64,000 bases of DNA from the NCBI RefSeq assembly GCF_003019275.1, contig NZ_CP027848.1, forward strand, positions 1,798,001 through 1,862,000. The letters are read 5' to 3'. Under the pieces are notes generated by a model. That model was not told the DNA's origin. It saw only the letters and a program-made list of their open reading frames with translations, and searched no databases. The first letter of the stretch is position 1; each line of letters opens with the position of its first letter. Below are positions 34,398 through 43,365 of the stretch, piece after piece. The stretch comes from Staphylococcus muscae (GTDB lineage Bacteria > Bacillota > Bacilli > Staphylococcales > Staphylococcaceae). A program made the position numbers and the translations under genes.

Positions 34398-35526
34398 TTA
34401 TACGTATTACACAGATGAACAAAATACGGAGACATATCATTATACGTTTCATACGCCGGTCGTTTCATTCCTTGCACACCACCTGTCAGAGGTCGGACAG
34501 GTCGTTGCGGAAGCGGAACGTTTACAACAAGCAGGTTATTATGTTGCATTGTATTTACCTTATGAAGCAGCGGCATATTATAACGTTGATTTTGGGACTT
34601 ATACGCCAGAAGATGGTATCTATGCGGTGTGTTATGCATTTGAATCACCAGTTGCAGTGGAGATGGAGAGTCAGCCTATCATTTCTGAACAAATGAAAAG
34701 ATTACCATTTCGTTTTACAGAAACAGAACAGAGCATTACCGAGAACATTCAAGCGATACAACAGGAAATTGTCGATGGTTGGACGTATCAAGTGAATTAT
34801 ACGACACGTCTTGAAGCAGCAGCGACGACATCTATTCAAAGCCTTTATACACAGCTGACGCAACAGGCAAACGGTAATTATACGGCATTGATTGATACAG
34901 ATGATTTGAAAATTGCATCGATATCTCCTGAGTTGTTCTTTCAGGTAGGGCCATTCGGTCAATCAGAACGAACGGTGATGAGTAAACCGATGAAGGGGAC
35001 AATGCCACGGGGGAAAACACCACAAGAAGATGAAGAGAATTATGAAGTGCTAATACAGTCGATGAAAGATCGAGCGGAGAATATTATGATTGTTGATTTG
35101 TTGCGTAACGACATTGCACGAATTGCACAACAAGGAACGGTTCGTGTTGGGCCATTATGTGCGATTGAAACATACCCAACTGTTTATCAAATGACAACGA
35201 TGGTAATGGGGACAATCACTAACGATATGTCATTAAATCAGTTGTTAGCAGCACTTTTCCCATGTGGATCAATTACAGGTGCGCCGAAAGTGAATACGAT
35301 GTCAATCATTCATCGATTAGAGCCAACGCCACGACATTGTTATTGCGGTACGATTGGTCTACTACGTCCTGAAGGGAACGCCGTGTTCAATGTTCCGATT
35401 CGAACGGTGCAACAACTCGGTGACCGTTTCGTATATGGTGTCGGTGCAGGTATCACAATTGATTCAAACCCTGAACAGGAGTACAAAGAATTTCAAGATA
35501 AGACAAGAATTTTAAAGGGGATATAG
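34381..35526 (+). CDS. pabB: Aminodeoxychorismate synthase component I
   Basis: The 381-residue chorismate-binding enzyme has QVNYTTRLEA, MSKPMKGTMPRG, DLLRNDIARIA, ITGAPKVNTM and YGVGAGITIDSNPEQEY, all in the order of the family. It aminates chorismate to 4-amino-4-deoxychorismate with PabA. The N-terminal subdomain is short, so the protein is shorter than typical PabB (about 450). It overlaps pabA and is 2 nt from pabC. Confidence 0.92.
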   Translation: MVVKFNYTYYTDEQNTETYHYTFHTPVVSFLAHHLSEVGQVVAEAERLQQAGYYVALYLPYEAAAYYNVDFGTYTPEDGIYAVCYAFESPVAVEMESQPIISEQMKRLPFRFTETEQSITENIQAIQQEIVDGWTYQVNYTTRLEAAATTSIQSLYTQLTQQANGNYTALIDTDDLKIASISPELFFQVGPFGQSERTVMSKPMKGTMPRGKTPQEDEENYEVLIQSMKDRAENIMIVDLLRNDIARIAQQGTVRVGPLCAIETYPTVYQMTTMVMGTITNDMSLNQLLAALFPCGSITGAPKVNTMSIIHRLEPTPRHCYCGTIGLLRPEGNAVFNVPIRTVQQLGDRFVYGVGAGITIDSNPEQEYKEFQDKTRILKGI

Positions 35527-35528
35527 CG

Positions 35529-36131
35529 ATGCAATTATTTGAGACAATGCGATTAGAGGCAGGAAAGATTCCACGTGAAACATATCACCTTCAACGTATG
35601 ACCCGTTCAGCAGAGCAGTTAGGTTTGCCATTCTCTCAATATAATTGGGTTCAACGACTTAAAGGTGTAAAAGATACCTACACTGAAAATACATATCGTT
35701 TGAAGGTCATATTGTCAGCCGAAGGAATACTTACAACTGAAATAGCGCCTCTTACAGATAAACCATTTTTAACCGCACGTTTGATGGAAATAGATGAACA
35801 AACACCACGTTGGCAACGAACGAACAAAACGTCTGAACGTTCACATTTGCATCATCATCATCAGACGGATATTGTTTTGTTCCATAATGCAGAAGGAAAA
35901 CTATTGGAGTTTGATATTGGCAATTTAGTTATATCTTATCAAGCTGAGAAACAGACACCACGCTATGAGCATGATTTTTTACGTGGTTGTATGAGACAAG
36001 CGTTATTAGATCACGGTGAGATTATTGAAGCAGATTTGACTGTTGAATCGTTAAAAGCAGCTATTCTAGCACAGGATGATATTTGGATGATTAATAGCTT
36101 AAGAGAATGGATGCCCGTACAATTTCGATAA
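35529..36131 (+). CDS. pabC: Aminodeoxychorismate lyase-like, class IV aminotransferase fold
   Basis: The 200-residue protein begins QLFETMRLEAGKIPRETYHLQRM, which is the start of class IV PLP enzymes, and NKTSERS probably carries the PLP lysine. It ends with NSLREWMPVQ. It is expected to release pyruvate from aminodeoxychorismate and give p-aminobenzoate. At 200 residues it is clearly shorter than usual PabC (about 270), which is common in staphylococcal annotations. A terminal His-rich HLHHHHQTD stretch is unusual. Confidence 0.8.
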   Translation: MQLFETMRLEAGKIPRETYHLQRMTRSAEQLGLPFSQYNWVQRLKGVKDTYTENTYRLKVILSAEGILTTEIAPLTDKPFLTARLMEIDEQTPRWQRTNKTSERSHLHHHHQTDIVLFHNAEGKLLEFDIGNLVISYQAEKQTPRYEHDFLRGCMRQALLDHGEIIEADLTVESLKAAILAQDDIWMINSLREWMPVQFR

Positions 36132-36147
36132 GGTTGAGGGAACAATA

Positions 36148-36360
36148 ATGATAATAATAGGATATTTAATCGTATTTCTTTTTTTGATGTGGTTAGGGCA
36201 AAAGGTCTGTATACGCTGTGTACGACATCAACGCAAAGGGTATGCATTTTTATGTATGACACTTGTTATTCTAATGCAGGCAGTTGTGATTTACTATTTT
36301 GTAGGTACAATCATAGATCAAATGACGACGTTATTAAAATTGTTTTATAATGAAACGTAA
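36148..36360 (+). CDS. Small membrane protein, 70 aa
   Basis: Two hydrophobic helices (IIIGYLIVFLFLMWLG and FLCMTLVILMQAVVIYYFVG) are separated by a basic loop with two Cys (KVCIRCVRHQRKGY). GTTGAGGG precedes the ATG. It lies in the plus-strand run between pabC and pxpB with short gaps. No family recognised. Confidence 0.6.
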   Translation: MIIIGYLIVFLFLMWLGQKVCIRCVRHQRKGYAFLCMTLVILMQAVVIYYFVGTIIDQMTTLLKLFYNET

Positions 36361-36374
36361 ACGAGGTGGAACGA

Positions 36375-37055
36375 ATGAAAGTTTATAGTCAAGGAGACCA
36401 AGCGATTGTGGTGTCTTTACGCGATCAAGTGACACCAACTGCGACACAGCGTTTGCTCGTATTAAGACATTATTTAATCGAACAGAATGAACCATTCATC
36501 ACAGAGATTGTACCGACAGAAACCGATATGTTGATCTCTTATGATGCGCATATGATGATGGAACAGATGGCTATCGCATCGCCATTTTTATATATGAAAA
36601 ACTTGATTGCACAAATTGATCTCTCAGAAGAAAAATGGAAAAAGCAACGTCGTTGTGTCAAAGTGCCGATGTATTATGGTGGTGAATATGGGCCGCATTT
36701 GAATCATATTTTGGCGGAGTTAGGGATAACGGAAGAGACGTTTATTCAGCATCATACATCGAGTGACTATTTCGTATCTATGATGGGCTATTCACCGGGC
36801 TTTCCTTATTTATCAGGTGTAGATCAACGCATTATCGTTAATCACACAGCACCGGAAAAGCGATTTATTCCCGCTGGGTCTGTGATTTTAGAAAATAATA
36901 AATGTGGGATTACGACAACAGATACATATGAAGATTGGCTTGTGATAGGTTGGACACCATTACAATTATTTGATCCGACAAAGAAAGATTTTGCGCTTAT
37001 TTCATTGGGAGACCACGTGAAATTCGATGTGCTACAAGAAGGGCGTGATGTGTGA
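36375..37055 (+). CDS. pxpB: 5-oxoprolinase subunit B (KipI family)
   Basis: The 226-residue protein has the KipI signature: KVPMYYGGEYGPHLNHILAELG, MMGYSPGFPYLSGVD and PAGSVILENNKCGITTTDTYEDWLVIGWTP. With PxpA and PxpC it forms the ATP-dependent 5-oxoprolinase that opens pyroglutamate to glutamate. In B. subtilis the KipI protein also inhibits KinA. ATG 36375 has GAGGTGG upstream. It overlaps pxpC by 1 base. pxpA is not in this window. Confidence 0.9.
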   Translation: MKVYSQGDQAIVVSLRDQVTPTATQRLLVLRHYLIEQNEPFITEIVPTETDMLISYDAHMMMEQMAIASPFLYMKNLIAQIDLSEEKWKKQRRCVKVPMYYGGEYGPHLNHILAELGITEETFIQHHTSSDYFVSMMGYSPGFPYLSGVDQRIIVNHTAPEKRFIPAGSVILENNKCGITTTDTYEDWLVIGWTPLQLFDPTKKDFALISLGDHVKFDVLQEGRDV

Positions 37056-38059
37056 TGACATTAATGATTGAAGACAGCGGACTCTTTTCAAGTTTCCAAG
37101 ATTTTGGACGACAAGGTCATGAACATTTAGGGGTGATTCGTAGTGGCGTACTCGATATTGTTGCACATGAAATTGCCAATCGACTTGTTGGTAACGATCC
37201 GGAAGAAGCGACGTTAGAGATGACCAATCGTATGGCTCGTATCCGTTTTATAGAACCGACATTAATTGCAATGTCAGGGGCAATTGCGATTGCGCATACC
37301 GATGATAGACAGATAAAAATGAATAAACTTTATTTAATGAACAAAGGGGACGTATTGCGTTTTGATGCATTGCATAGAGGTGCTCGTGTCTACTTAGCTG
37401 TTGCAGGTGGTTATGAACTCGAATCGTGGTTAGGTTCTGTCTCTACTGATGTGATTTCTACAATGGGTGGCTATCAAGGTCGTGCTTTGAAGGCTGGTGA
37501 CAAAGTAAGCTTGAAGCGTAGCTATCATCAAGGACACCGAAAACTATTCGAACGACTCAAAGAAACAGGCACTACTTCATGGGGAGTAGACGGTTATACG
37601 CTATCATTCAACTATTTGTCTGACGTGATCCACGTGTTGCCGAACAAAGGGACAGAAGATTTTGATGTTGAAAGTCTACGAGCATTTACGCAACATGAGT
37701 ATTCTGTAACTAGTAAAGCAAATCGTATGGGAATCGTATTAGATGGTATACCTATTAAAGCTCATTACGATGGGATGCCACCGCATCGTTCAGTAAAAAG
37801 AGGGACGATACAGGTGAAAAAAGAAGGAGCACCAGTGATATTGTTGAATGATCATTATACACTCGGTAGTTATCCGCAAGTGGGTACGATTGCGACATAT
37901 CACTTGTCAAAAATCGCACAAAAACGCCAGGGTTCAAAAGTAAAGTTTCAATTGATTGATATCGCACAAGCGGAACAAAACTTGGTGAAGTATCATAAAT
38001 GGTGCCGTCATCTCTTTGCTGGAATCGCATATCGGATGAAAGAAGAAATGCATAGCTAG
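37055..38059 (+). CDS. pxpC: 5-oxoprolinase subunit C (KipA family)
   Basis: The 334-residue biotin-dependent carboxylase-like protein has MIEDSGLFSSFQDFGRQGHEHLGVIRSG at its start and DGMPPHRSVKRGTIQV and NDHYTLGSYPQVGTI later, all typical of KipA/PxpC. It is the partner of PxpB in 5-oxoproline hydrolysis. The start codon overlaps the pxpB stop (TGATG), giving coupled translation. A dispersed repeat follows the gene. Confidence 0.9.
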   Translation: MTLMIEDSGLFSSFQDFGRQGHEHLGVIRSGVLDIVAHEIANRLVGNDPEEATLEMTNRMARIRFIEPTLIAMSGAIAIAHTDDRQIKMNKLYLMNKGDVLRFDALHRGARVYLAVAGGYELESWLGSVSTDVISTMGGYQGRALKAGDKVSLKRSYHQGHRKLFERLKETGTTSWGVDGYTLSFNYLSDVIHVLPNKGTEDFDVESLRAFTQHEYSVTSKANRMGIVLDGIPIKAHYDGMPPHRSVKRGTIQVKKEGAPVILLNDHYTLGSYPQVGTIATYHLSKIAQKRQGSKVKFQLIDIAQAEQNLVKYHKWCRHLFAGIAYRMKEEMHS

Positions 38060-38065
38060 TATTAA

Positions 38066-38206
38066 ACGAGGTTGTGAGAGAAGCGTTTAGAATTTGAGCA
38101 GAATTCGAGCGATGAATAAAATCGCTTTTTGATTTTATCGAATCGCAAAATTCTGTCGAGAATTCTGCTTCTTGAACACTGACATCACGAGGTTGTGAGA
38201 GAAGCG
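38066..38206. repeat. Dispersed intergenic repeat, copies 2 and 3
   Basis: ACGAGGTTGTGAGAGAAGCG occurs at 38066-38085 and again at 38187-38206, a period of 121 bp. The first unit continues with the sequence found at 10016-10085. Arms around 38080-38120 and 38145-38173 (AGAAGC...GCAGAATT against AATTCTGTC...GAATTCTGCTTCT) form a long imperfect hairpin, with ATAAAATC/GATTTTAT as the inner stem. It may also end pxpC transcription. Confidence 0.65.
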
Positions 38207-38361
38207 CTTTGGAGTTGAGCAGCATCAAAATTTTATGCTTAATGAATGTGTTGTTCTCTACAACTGGAGTCTGAATACAAAAATAAGATGATTTTATATA
38301 ATGGTATGTATGAGCAACTTTATGTAAGTATTTCAAGTGTTTGTTTGTTTTCACTTGAAAT
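38207..38361. other. A/T-rich stretch before ltaS
   Basis: Beyond the repeat, I see no gene with a ribosome site on either strand here. A minus-strand frame across 37755-38354 runs antisense into pxpC and is rejected. Confidence 0.4.
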
Positions 38362-38391
38362 TTGTCACTTATTCGTATATATTGTTATACT
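38362..38391 (+). promoter_or_regulatory. Candidate ltaS promoter
   Basis: TTGTCA 38362-38367, 18-nt spacer, TATACT 38386-38391 with an upstream TG. It lies about 155 nt before the ltaS start, leaving a leader of about 148 nt with no recognised structure. Confidence 0.5.
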
Positions 38392-38545
38392 GAACTTATA
38401 TTGAATATTACAAAATGATTACAAATAGATTAATTTAAAGTTTTAAATCCATAGGACATGCCGTATTTTCATATCGAACAGACGACTTGTCATGGATGTC
38501 ACGATAAATAAAGAGAAGAGATGTATCATTAACGGGGGAACATAC

Positions 38546-40480
38546 ATGGAAAAAGGAAATAAAAAAATAGGGATTTTTATGTTTTTCTTATTGATGGTTT
38601 TAACCATCTCACTGAAAACATATTTTGCCTATTATGTAGACTTGTCACTCGGTGTTAAAGGGCTCGTACAAAACTTAATACTTCTAATGAATCCATACAG
38701 CTTGGTTGCGTTGATATTGAGTGTGTTTCTACTATTCAAAGGTAGAAAAGCATTTTGGTTTATGTTCATCGGTGGTTTCCTTATTACATTCGTCTTATAT
38801 GCCAATGTTGTTTATTTCCGCTTTTTCTCAGACTTTATTACGTTTAGTACTTTGAACCAAGTAAGCAATGTTGATTCTATGGGTGGGGCGCTAAGTGCAT
38901 CATTCCAATGGTATGATTTTGTCTATTTCTTAGATACTTTTGTGTATTTATTTATATTGACGTTCAAGCAGAAGTGGTTGGACAAACAAGTTTTCCATAA
39001 AAAGTTTGTGCCAGTTGTTATGGGTACTGCGATTGCCTTGTTCTTCTTGAATTTGGCATTTGCAGAAGCAGACCGTCCTGAGTTATTAACGCGTACATTT
39101 GACCATAAATATTTAGTGAAATATTTAGGACCTTATAACTTCACGGTATATGATGGTGTAAAAACGATTGAAAATAATCAACAAAAAGCACTTGCTTCTG
39201 AAGATGATCTGACAGAAGTATTGAATTACTCTAAACAAAAAAATACTGAGCCGAACCCAGTATATTACGGTAAGGCAAAGGGTAAGAATGTCATTAAAAT
39301 TCATTTAGAGAGTTTCCAAACATTTTTAATTAATAAAAAAGTGAATGGCGAAGAAGTGACACCGTTTTTGAATAAGTTATCTTCAGGTCAAGATGACTTT
39401 AGATATTATCCGAACTTCTATCACCAAACAGGTCAAGGGAAGACTTCAGACGCTGAGTTTACGATGGATAACAGTTTATACGGTCTTCCACAAGGATCAG
39501 CCTTTTCATTAAAAGGTGATAACACATTCCAGTCACTACCAGCTATCTTGCATCAGCAACAAGATTATACAACGAATGTGATGCACGGTGACTACAAAAC
39601 TTTCTGGAACCGTGATCAAGTGTATCGTCACTTTGGTATCGATAAGTTTTATGATGCGACATATTATGATATGTCACCCGAGAATTTAGAAAACTTAGGG
39701 TTGAAAGATAAGGAATTCTTTAAAGAGTCAGCAGAATATCTCGACAAAGAAAAAGAACCTTTTTATTCACACTTGGTAACATTGACAAATCATTATCCAT
39801 TCACGTTGAGCGAAGAGGATGCAACGATTGAAAAAAGTGATACGGGGAATAATACGGTAGATGGTTACATTCAAACAGCACGTTATTTAGATGAATCGGT
39901 TGAAGCATTCATCAACGATTTGAAAGCACGTGGTTTATATGAAGACTCAGTAATTGTTCTTTATGGTGACCACTATGGTATTTCAGAAAATCACAACAAA
40001 GCGATGAGCGAGTTGTTAGGTGAACCAATTACACCAGCAAAATTCAATGACTTGAATAAAACAGGCTTTTGGATTAAAGCACCAGGTGTTGAACCAAAAG
40101 TAGATGAAACATATGCAGGACAAATTGATGTCATGCCAACGTTACTTCACTTACTTGGTATCGACACGTCAAACTATTTGATGTTAGGAACTGATATGTT
40201 ATCGAAAGATCATCAAGAAGTTGTACCATTCCGTAACGGTGACTTTGTCACGAAAGATTACAAGTATGTAAATGGTAAAGTGTACAACAACAAAGATAAC
40301 GAACCGATGACGACACCACCGTCGAACTTGGAAGAAGTAAAACAACAAGTTCAAACAGATCTTGAAGTTTCGGACAAGATTTTGAATGGCGACTTGTTCC
40401 GATTCTATAAAAATCCTGATTTTGACAAAGTAGATCCAGCGAAATATAAATATGAAGCAGGTTCTAAAGCTGAAAAATAG
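38546..40480 (+). CDS. ltaS: Lipoteichoic acid synthase
   Basis: The 644-residue protein has five N-terminal membrane helices (about 8-190) and an extracellular alkaline-phosphatase-like domain. The expected cleavage site follows ALA in [28 protein letters not shown] holds the catalytic Thr, IKIHLESFQ the metal Glu, and [13 protein letters not shown] the metal Asp-His. It polymerises glycerol phosphate from phosphatidylglycerol on a glycolipid anchor outside the cell. GGGGGAA precedes ATG 38546; a frame from 38492 adds a non-family leader. Strongly similar to S. aureus LtaS from memory. Confidence 0.96.
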   Translation: MEKGNKKIGIFMFFLLMVLTISLKTYFAYYVDLSLGVKGLVQNLILLMNPYSLVALILSVFLLFKGRKAFWFMFIGGFLITFVLYANVVYFRFFSDFITFSTLNQVSNVDSMGGALSASFQWYDFVYFLDTFVYLFILTFKQKWLDKQVFHKKFVPVVMGTAIALFFLNLAFAEADRPELLTRTFDHKYLVKYLGPYNFTVYDGVKTIENNQQKALASEDDLTEVLNYSKQKNTEPNPVYYGKAKGKNVIKIHLESFQTFLINKKVNGEEVTPFLNKLSSGQDDFRYYPNFYHQTGQGKTSDAEFTMDNSLYGLPQGSAFSLKGDNTFQSLPAILHQQQDYTTNVMHGDYKTFWNRDQVYRHFGIDKFYDATYYDMSPENLENLGLKDKEFFKESAEYLDKEKEPFYSHLVTLTNHYPFTLSEEDATIEKSDTGNNTVDGYIQTARYLDESVEAFINDLKARGLYEDSVIVLYGDHYGISENHNKAMSELLGEPITPAKFNDLNKTGFWIKAPGVEPKVDETYAGQIDVMPTLLHLLGIDTSNYLMLGTDMLSKDHQEVVPFRNGDFVTKDYKYVNGKVYNNKDNEPMTTPPSNLEEVKQQVQTDLEVSDKILNGDLFRFYKNPDFDKVDPAKYKYEAGSKAEK

Positions 40481-40488
40481 AACGATAA

Positions 40489-40540
40489 AAAGCGACTGAC
40501 TTTACACATCAATCATGTGCAAAGTCAGTCGCTTTTTTTG
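40489..40540. terminator. Bidirectional terminator between ltaS and ZIP gene
   Basis: AAAAAGCGACTGACTTT... pairs with ...AAAGTCAGTCGCTTTTT around an A/C-rich loop with inner stem CACAT/ATGTG. Confidence 0.9.
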
Positions 40541-40547
40541 ATATTAC

Positions 40548-41363
40548 CTAACCTAATGCAACGTCTAATATCATCATAATTGTAAAGCCGAGCATCAAAC
40601 TTAATGTTGCAAGGTCGGTATTTTCACCTGATTGTGAGTCGGGAATCAGTTCTTCAACGACAACGAATATCATCGCACCTGCCGCAAATGCGAGTGCATA
40701 CGGTAAAATAGGTGTGACAATTAATACGGCTGCGGCGCCTAATGTTGCAAAAACAGGTTCGACAAGCGCCGACCCTTGTCCATAGTTAAATGATTTCCAT
40801 TTAGATTGCCCCGCTGCATGCATTGGAAGCGAGAGTGCAGCGCCTTCAGGAATGTTTTGAATCCCAATTCCGATTGCAAGCCCGAGTGCACCGAGTAATG
40901 TTGCATGTTCATTGCCTGTTGCAACACCACCAAAGGCAACACCAATCGCAAGCCCTTCAGGAATGTTATGTAGTGTAATCGCGAGAAAAAGCAATGTATT
41001 TTTACTAAGCCCGGTTTCAACGCCTTCTACTTTTTGAGAACTGTCTTGCGCATTGCGATGCATGTGTGGAATGACGTAATCGAGTGAACGGATAAAAACG
41101 CCACCGAGTAAAAATCCAATTGCGGCAGGGAGCCACGGATACGTACTATCCGAACTGCTTTCGATAGCAGGTTGTAATAATGACCAGAAACTTGCAGCAA
41201 TCATAATACCTGCAGCAAATCCTTGCATGGAACTAAGTATTTTCTGATTGACGGTTTTAAATAAAAATACCGTAGCAGCCCCTAGTGCAGTTAATAACCA
41301 AGTGATGAGTCCAGCAACTAGTGCTTGAACAAATGGGGGGCTGTCGGCAATGTAATTCAACAT
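40548..41363 (-). CDS. ZIP-family metal transporter
   Basis: The 271-residue protein has eight membrane helices. The ZIP metal site motifs are LHNIPEGLAIGVAFGG (helix IV) and GIGIQNIPEGAALSLPM (helix V). The His-containing loop (PHMHRNAQDSS) lies between helices III and IV. It probably imports zinc or another divalent metal; it resembles the GufA/ZIP11 type. AAGGAG precedes the ATG. It is divergent from the ABC-F gene. Confidence 0.9.
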   Translation of the reverse strand: MLNYIADSPPFVQALVAGLITWLLTALGAATVFLFKTVNQKILSSMQGFAAGIMIAASFWSLLQPAIESSSDSTYPWLPAAIGFLLGGVFIRSLDYVIPHMHRNAQDSSQKVEGVETGLSKNTLLFLAITLHNIPEGLAIGVAFGGVATGNEHATLLGALGLAIGIGIQNIPEGAALSLPMHAAGQSKWKSFNYGQGSALVEPVFATLGAAAVLIVTPILPYALAFAAGAMIFVVVEELIPDSQSGENTDLATLSLMLGFTIMMILDVALG

Positions 41364-41476
41364 AGCGTTTGTCTCCTTGTATCATTTGAATAGAAAAAAA
41401 GGTATAATAGATAGAACTGATTTAAGATTAACAGATATAGTGGAGCAAATCTATAAGGTAAAAGGAAGTATGTTGG

Positions 41477-43354
41477 ATGGCAGCGTATAAAATAGAACAT
41501 TTGAACAAATCATTTGCTGATAAAGTGATATTTGATGACTTAGAATTCGCAGTTTCTGATAAAGAACGTGTCGGTTTAGTAGGTATTAATGGGACGGGTA
41601 AGAGTTCTTTACTGAAAGTGATTGCCGGTTTGGATGAAGACTTTGATGGAGAAGTGACACATCCGAAACAATATCGCATTCGCTACGCATCTCAACAGCA
41701 TTACTTAGACGAAGAAATGACTGTGTACGATGTTGTTTACAGTGCTGATACCGAGACATTAAAAGCAATCAAGCGATATGAGTTAGCAACTGTACAATAT
41801 GCTGAACAACAAACGGACAAAGCGCTAGATGAAATGATGTCAGCACAATCGGATATGGATATGTTAGCCGCATGGGATTATAGTGCGGAAATCAAGACCA
41901 TTTTATCAAAGTTAGGTATACATGATACGACGAAACGTATCGGGGAACTATCAGGTGGACAACAAAAGCGTGTAGTTTTAGCGAGAACGCTTATTGAACA
42001 GCCAGACTTACTGTTGTTAGACGAGCCGACAAACCATTTGGACTTTGAATCCATTCATTGGCTCATCAACTTTGTTAAAACTTATCCAAAAACAGTTGTA
42101 TTTGTGACGCATGATCGATATTTCTTAAACGAAGTATCTACACGCATCGTTGAGTTACAACATGGTAGGTTGTCATCTTATCCGGGTAATTATGAGACCT
42201 ATATTGAGATGCGTGCAGAACAAGAAGCAATCATGGCGAAGCAACAGACGAAACAACGTGCATTATTCAAACAAGAATTGGCATGGATGCGTGCAGGTGT
42301 TAAAGCACGAACGACGAAGCAACAAGCGCGTCAAGATCGTTTCAAAGAACTGGAAGAACAAGTAAAATCACATCACACACAAGAAAAAGGTTCATTGAAT
42401 TTGGCCCATTCACGATTAGGGAAACAAGTGTTTGAATTGGAACAAGTCGGTAAAACAATCAAAGGTCGCACACTTTTTGATGGATTGACGACGATTATTC
42501 AAAAAGGTGTACAAATTGGTATTGTTGGGGAGAACGGCGCAGGTAAAACAACACTTCTCAATATCCTTGCAGGTGAGGACACAGACTTCAGTGGTGTGTT
42601 GAAAGTAGGACAAACAGTAAAGGTTGCTTACTTTAAACAAACAGATGAACGTTTAAATCAAGATGTTCGGATGATTGACTTTTTACGTGAAGAACAAGAA
42701 GTGGCAAAACAAAAAGATGGCACGACGGTTTCTGTCACTCAGTTGTTAGAGCAGTTTTTATTTCCAACACAAACACATGGCAAGAAGGTTTATAAGTTAT
42801 CAGGTGGTGAACAAAAACGTCTATATCTACTGCGCTTGCTCGTGCATCAACCGAATGTATTGTTATTAGATGAGCCGACAAATGATTTGGATACTGAGAC
42901 GTTAACGATATTAGAAGATTATATTCAGACATTTGGTGGCACAGTGATTACTGTCAGCCATGACCGCTACTTTTTGGATAAAGTAGTAGATTGTTATTGG
43001 TATGTACACGATGGGCAAGTCGACATGATTTTAGGCCGATTCGATGATTACTTAGCGTATAAAAAGGAACAAGAAGCGGTGGTTGAATCACAAGAAAAAG
43101 CAGCCATACCAACACCGCCTAAAAAGTCAAAAAAGCGAGGATTATCTTATAAAGAAAAACGTGAATATGAGCTGTTATTGTCAAGAATTGAAGAAACAGA
43201 AACACGTTTGTCAGAAATAGACGATGAGATGATTGCAGCACAGGCAGATTATGCGAAGATTCATACATTAAATGAAGAAAAAGTAACATTGGAAACGCAA
43301 TATGAAGTAGATATTGCACGTTGGAGTGAATTAGAAGAAATTATGGAACAGTAA
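41477..43354 (+). CDS. ABC-F family ATPase (Uup/YdiF type)
   Basis: The 625-residue soluble protein has two ATPase domains with no membrane part: GINGTGKSS, LSGGQQKRVVLA and LLLLDEPTNHLD in the first, GENGAGKTT, LSGGEQKRLYLL and LLLDEPTNDLD in the second. The interdomain linker (about 235-315) is charged and helical, and a C-terminal coiled coil (560-625) follows a Pro/Lys hinge. ABC-F proteins act on the ribosome; the C-terminal coiled coil suggests the Uup/YdiF housekeeping branch rather than antibiotic resistance. 11 nt before recQ. Confidence 0.88.
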   Translation: MAAYKIEHLNKSFADKVIFDDLEFAVSDKERVGLVGINGTGKSSLLKVIAGLDEDFDGEVTHPKQYRIRYASQQHYLDEEMTVYDVVYSADTETLKAIKRYELATVQYAEQQTDKALDEMMSAQSDMDMLAAWDYSAEIKTILSKLGIHDTTKRIGELSGGQQKRVVLARTLIEQPDLLLLDEPTNHLDFESIHWLINFVKTYPKTVVFVTHDRYFLNEVSTRIVELQHGRLSSYPGNYETYIEMRAEQEAIMAKQQTKQRALFKQELAWMRAGVKARTTKQQARQDRFKELEEQVKSHHTQEKGSLNLAHSRLGKQVFELEQVGKTIKGRTLFDGLTTIIQKGVQIGIVGENGAGKTTLLNILAGEDTDFSGVLKVGQTVKVAYFKQTDERLNQDVRMIDFLREEQEVAKQKDGTTVSVTQLLEQFLFPTQTHGKKVYKLSGGEQKRLYLLRLLVHQPNVLLLDEPTNDLDTETLTILEDYIQTFGGTVITVSHDRYFLDKVVDCYWYVHDGQVDMILGRFDDYLAYKKEQEAVVESQEKAAIPTPPKKSKKRGLSYKEKREYELLLSRIEETETRLSEIDDEMIAAQADYAKIHTLNEEKVTLETQYEVDIARWSELEEIMEQ

Positions 43355-43365
43355 GAGGGATCTAC

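Noticed and set aside
37755..38354. 199-residue minus-strand frame
   Set aside because: It runs antisense through pxpC and the dispersed repeat, without a ribosome site or recognisable motif.
41477..43354. ABC-F protein as an antibiotic resistance factor of the Vga/Msr type
   Set aside because: The interdomain linker and C-terminal coiled coil fit the housekeeping Uup/YdiF group, and the position beside recQ is conserved core.
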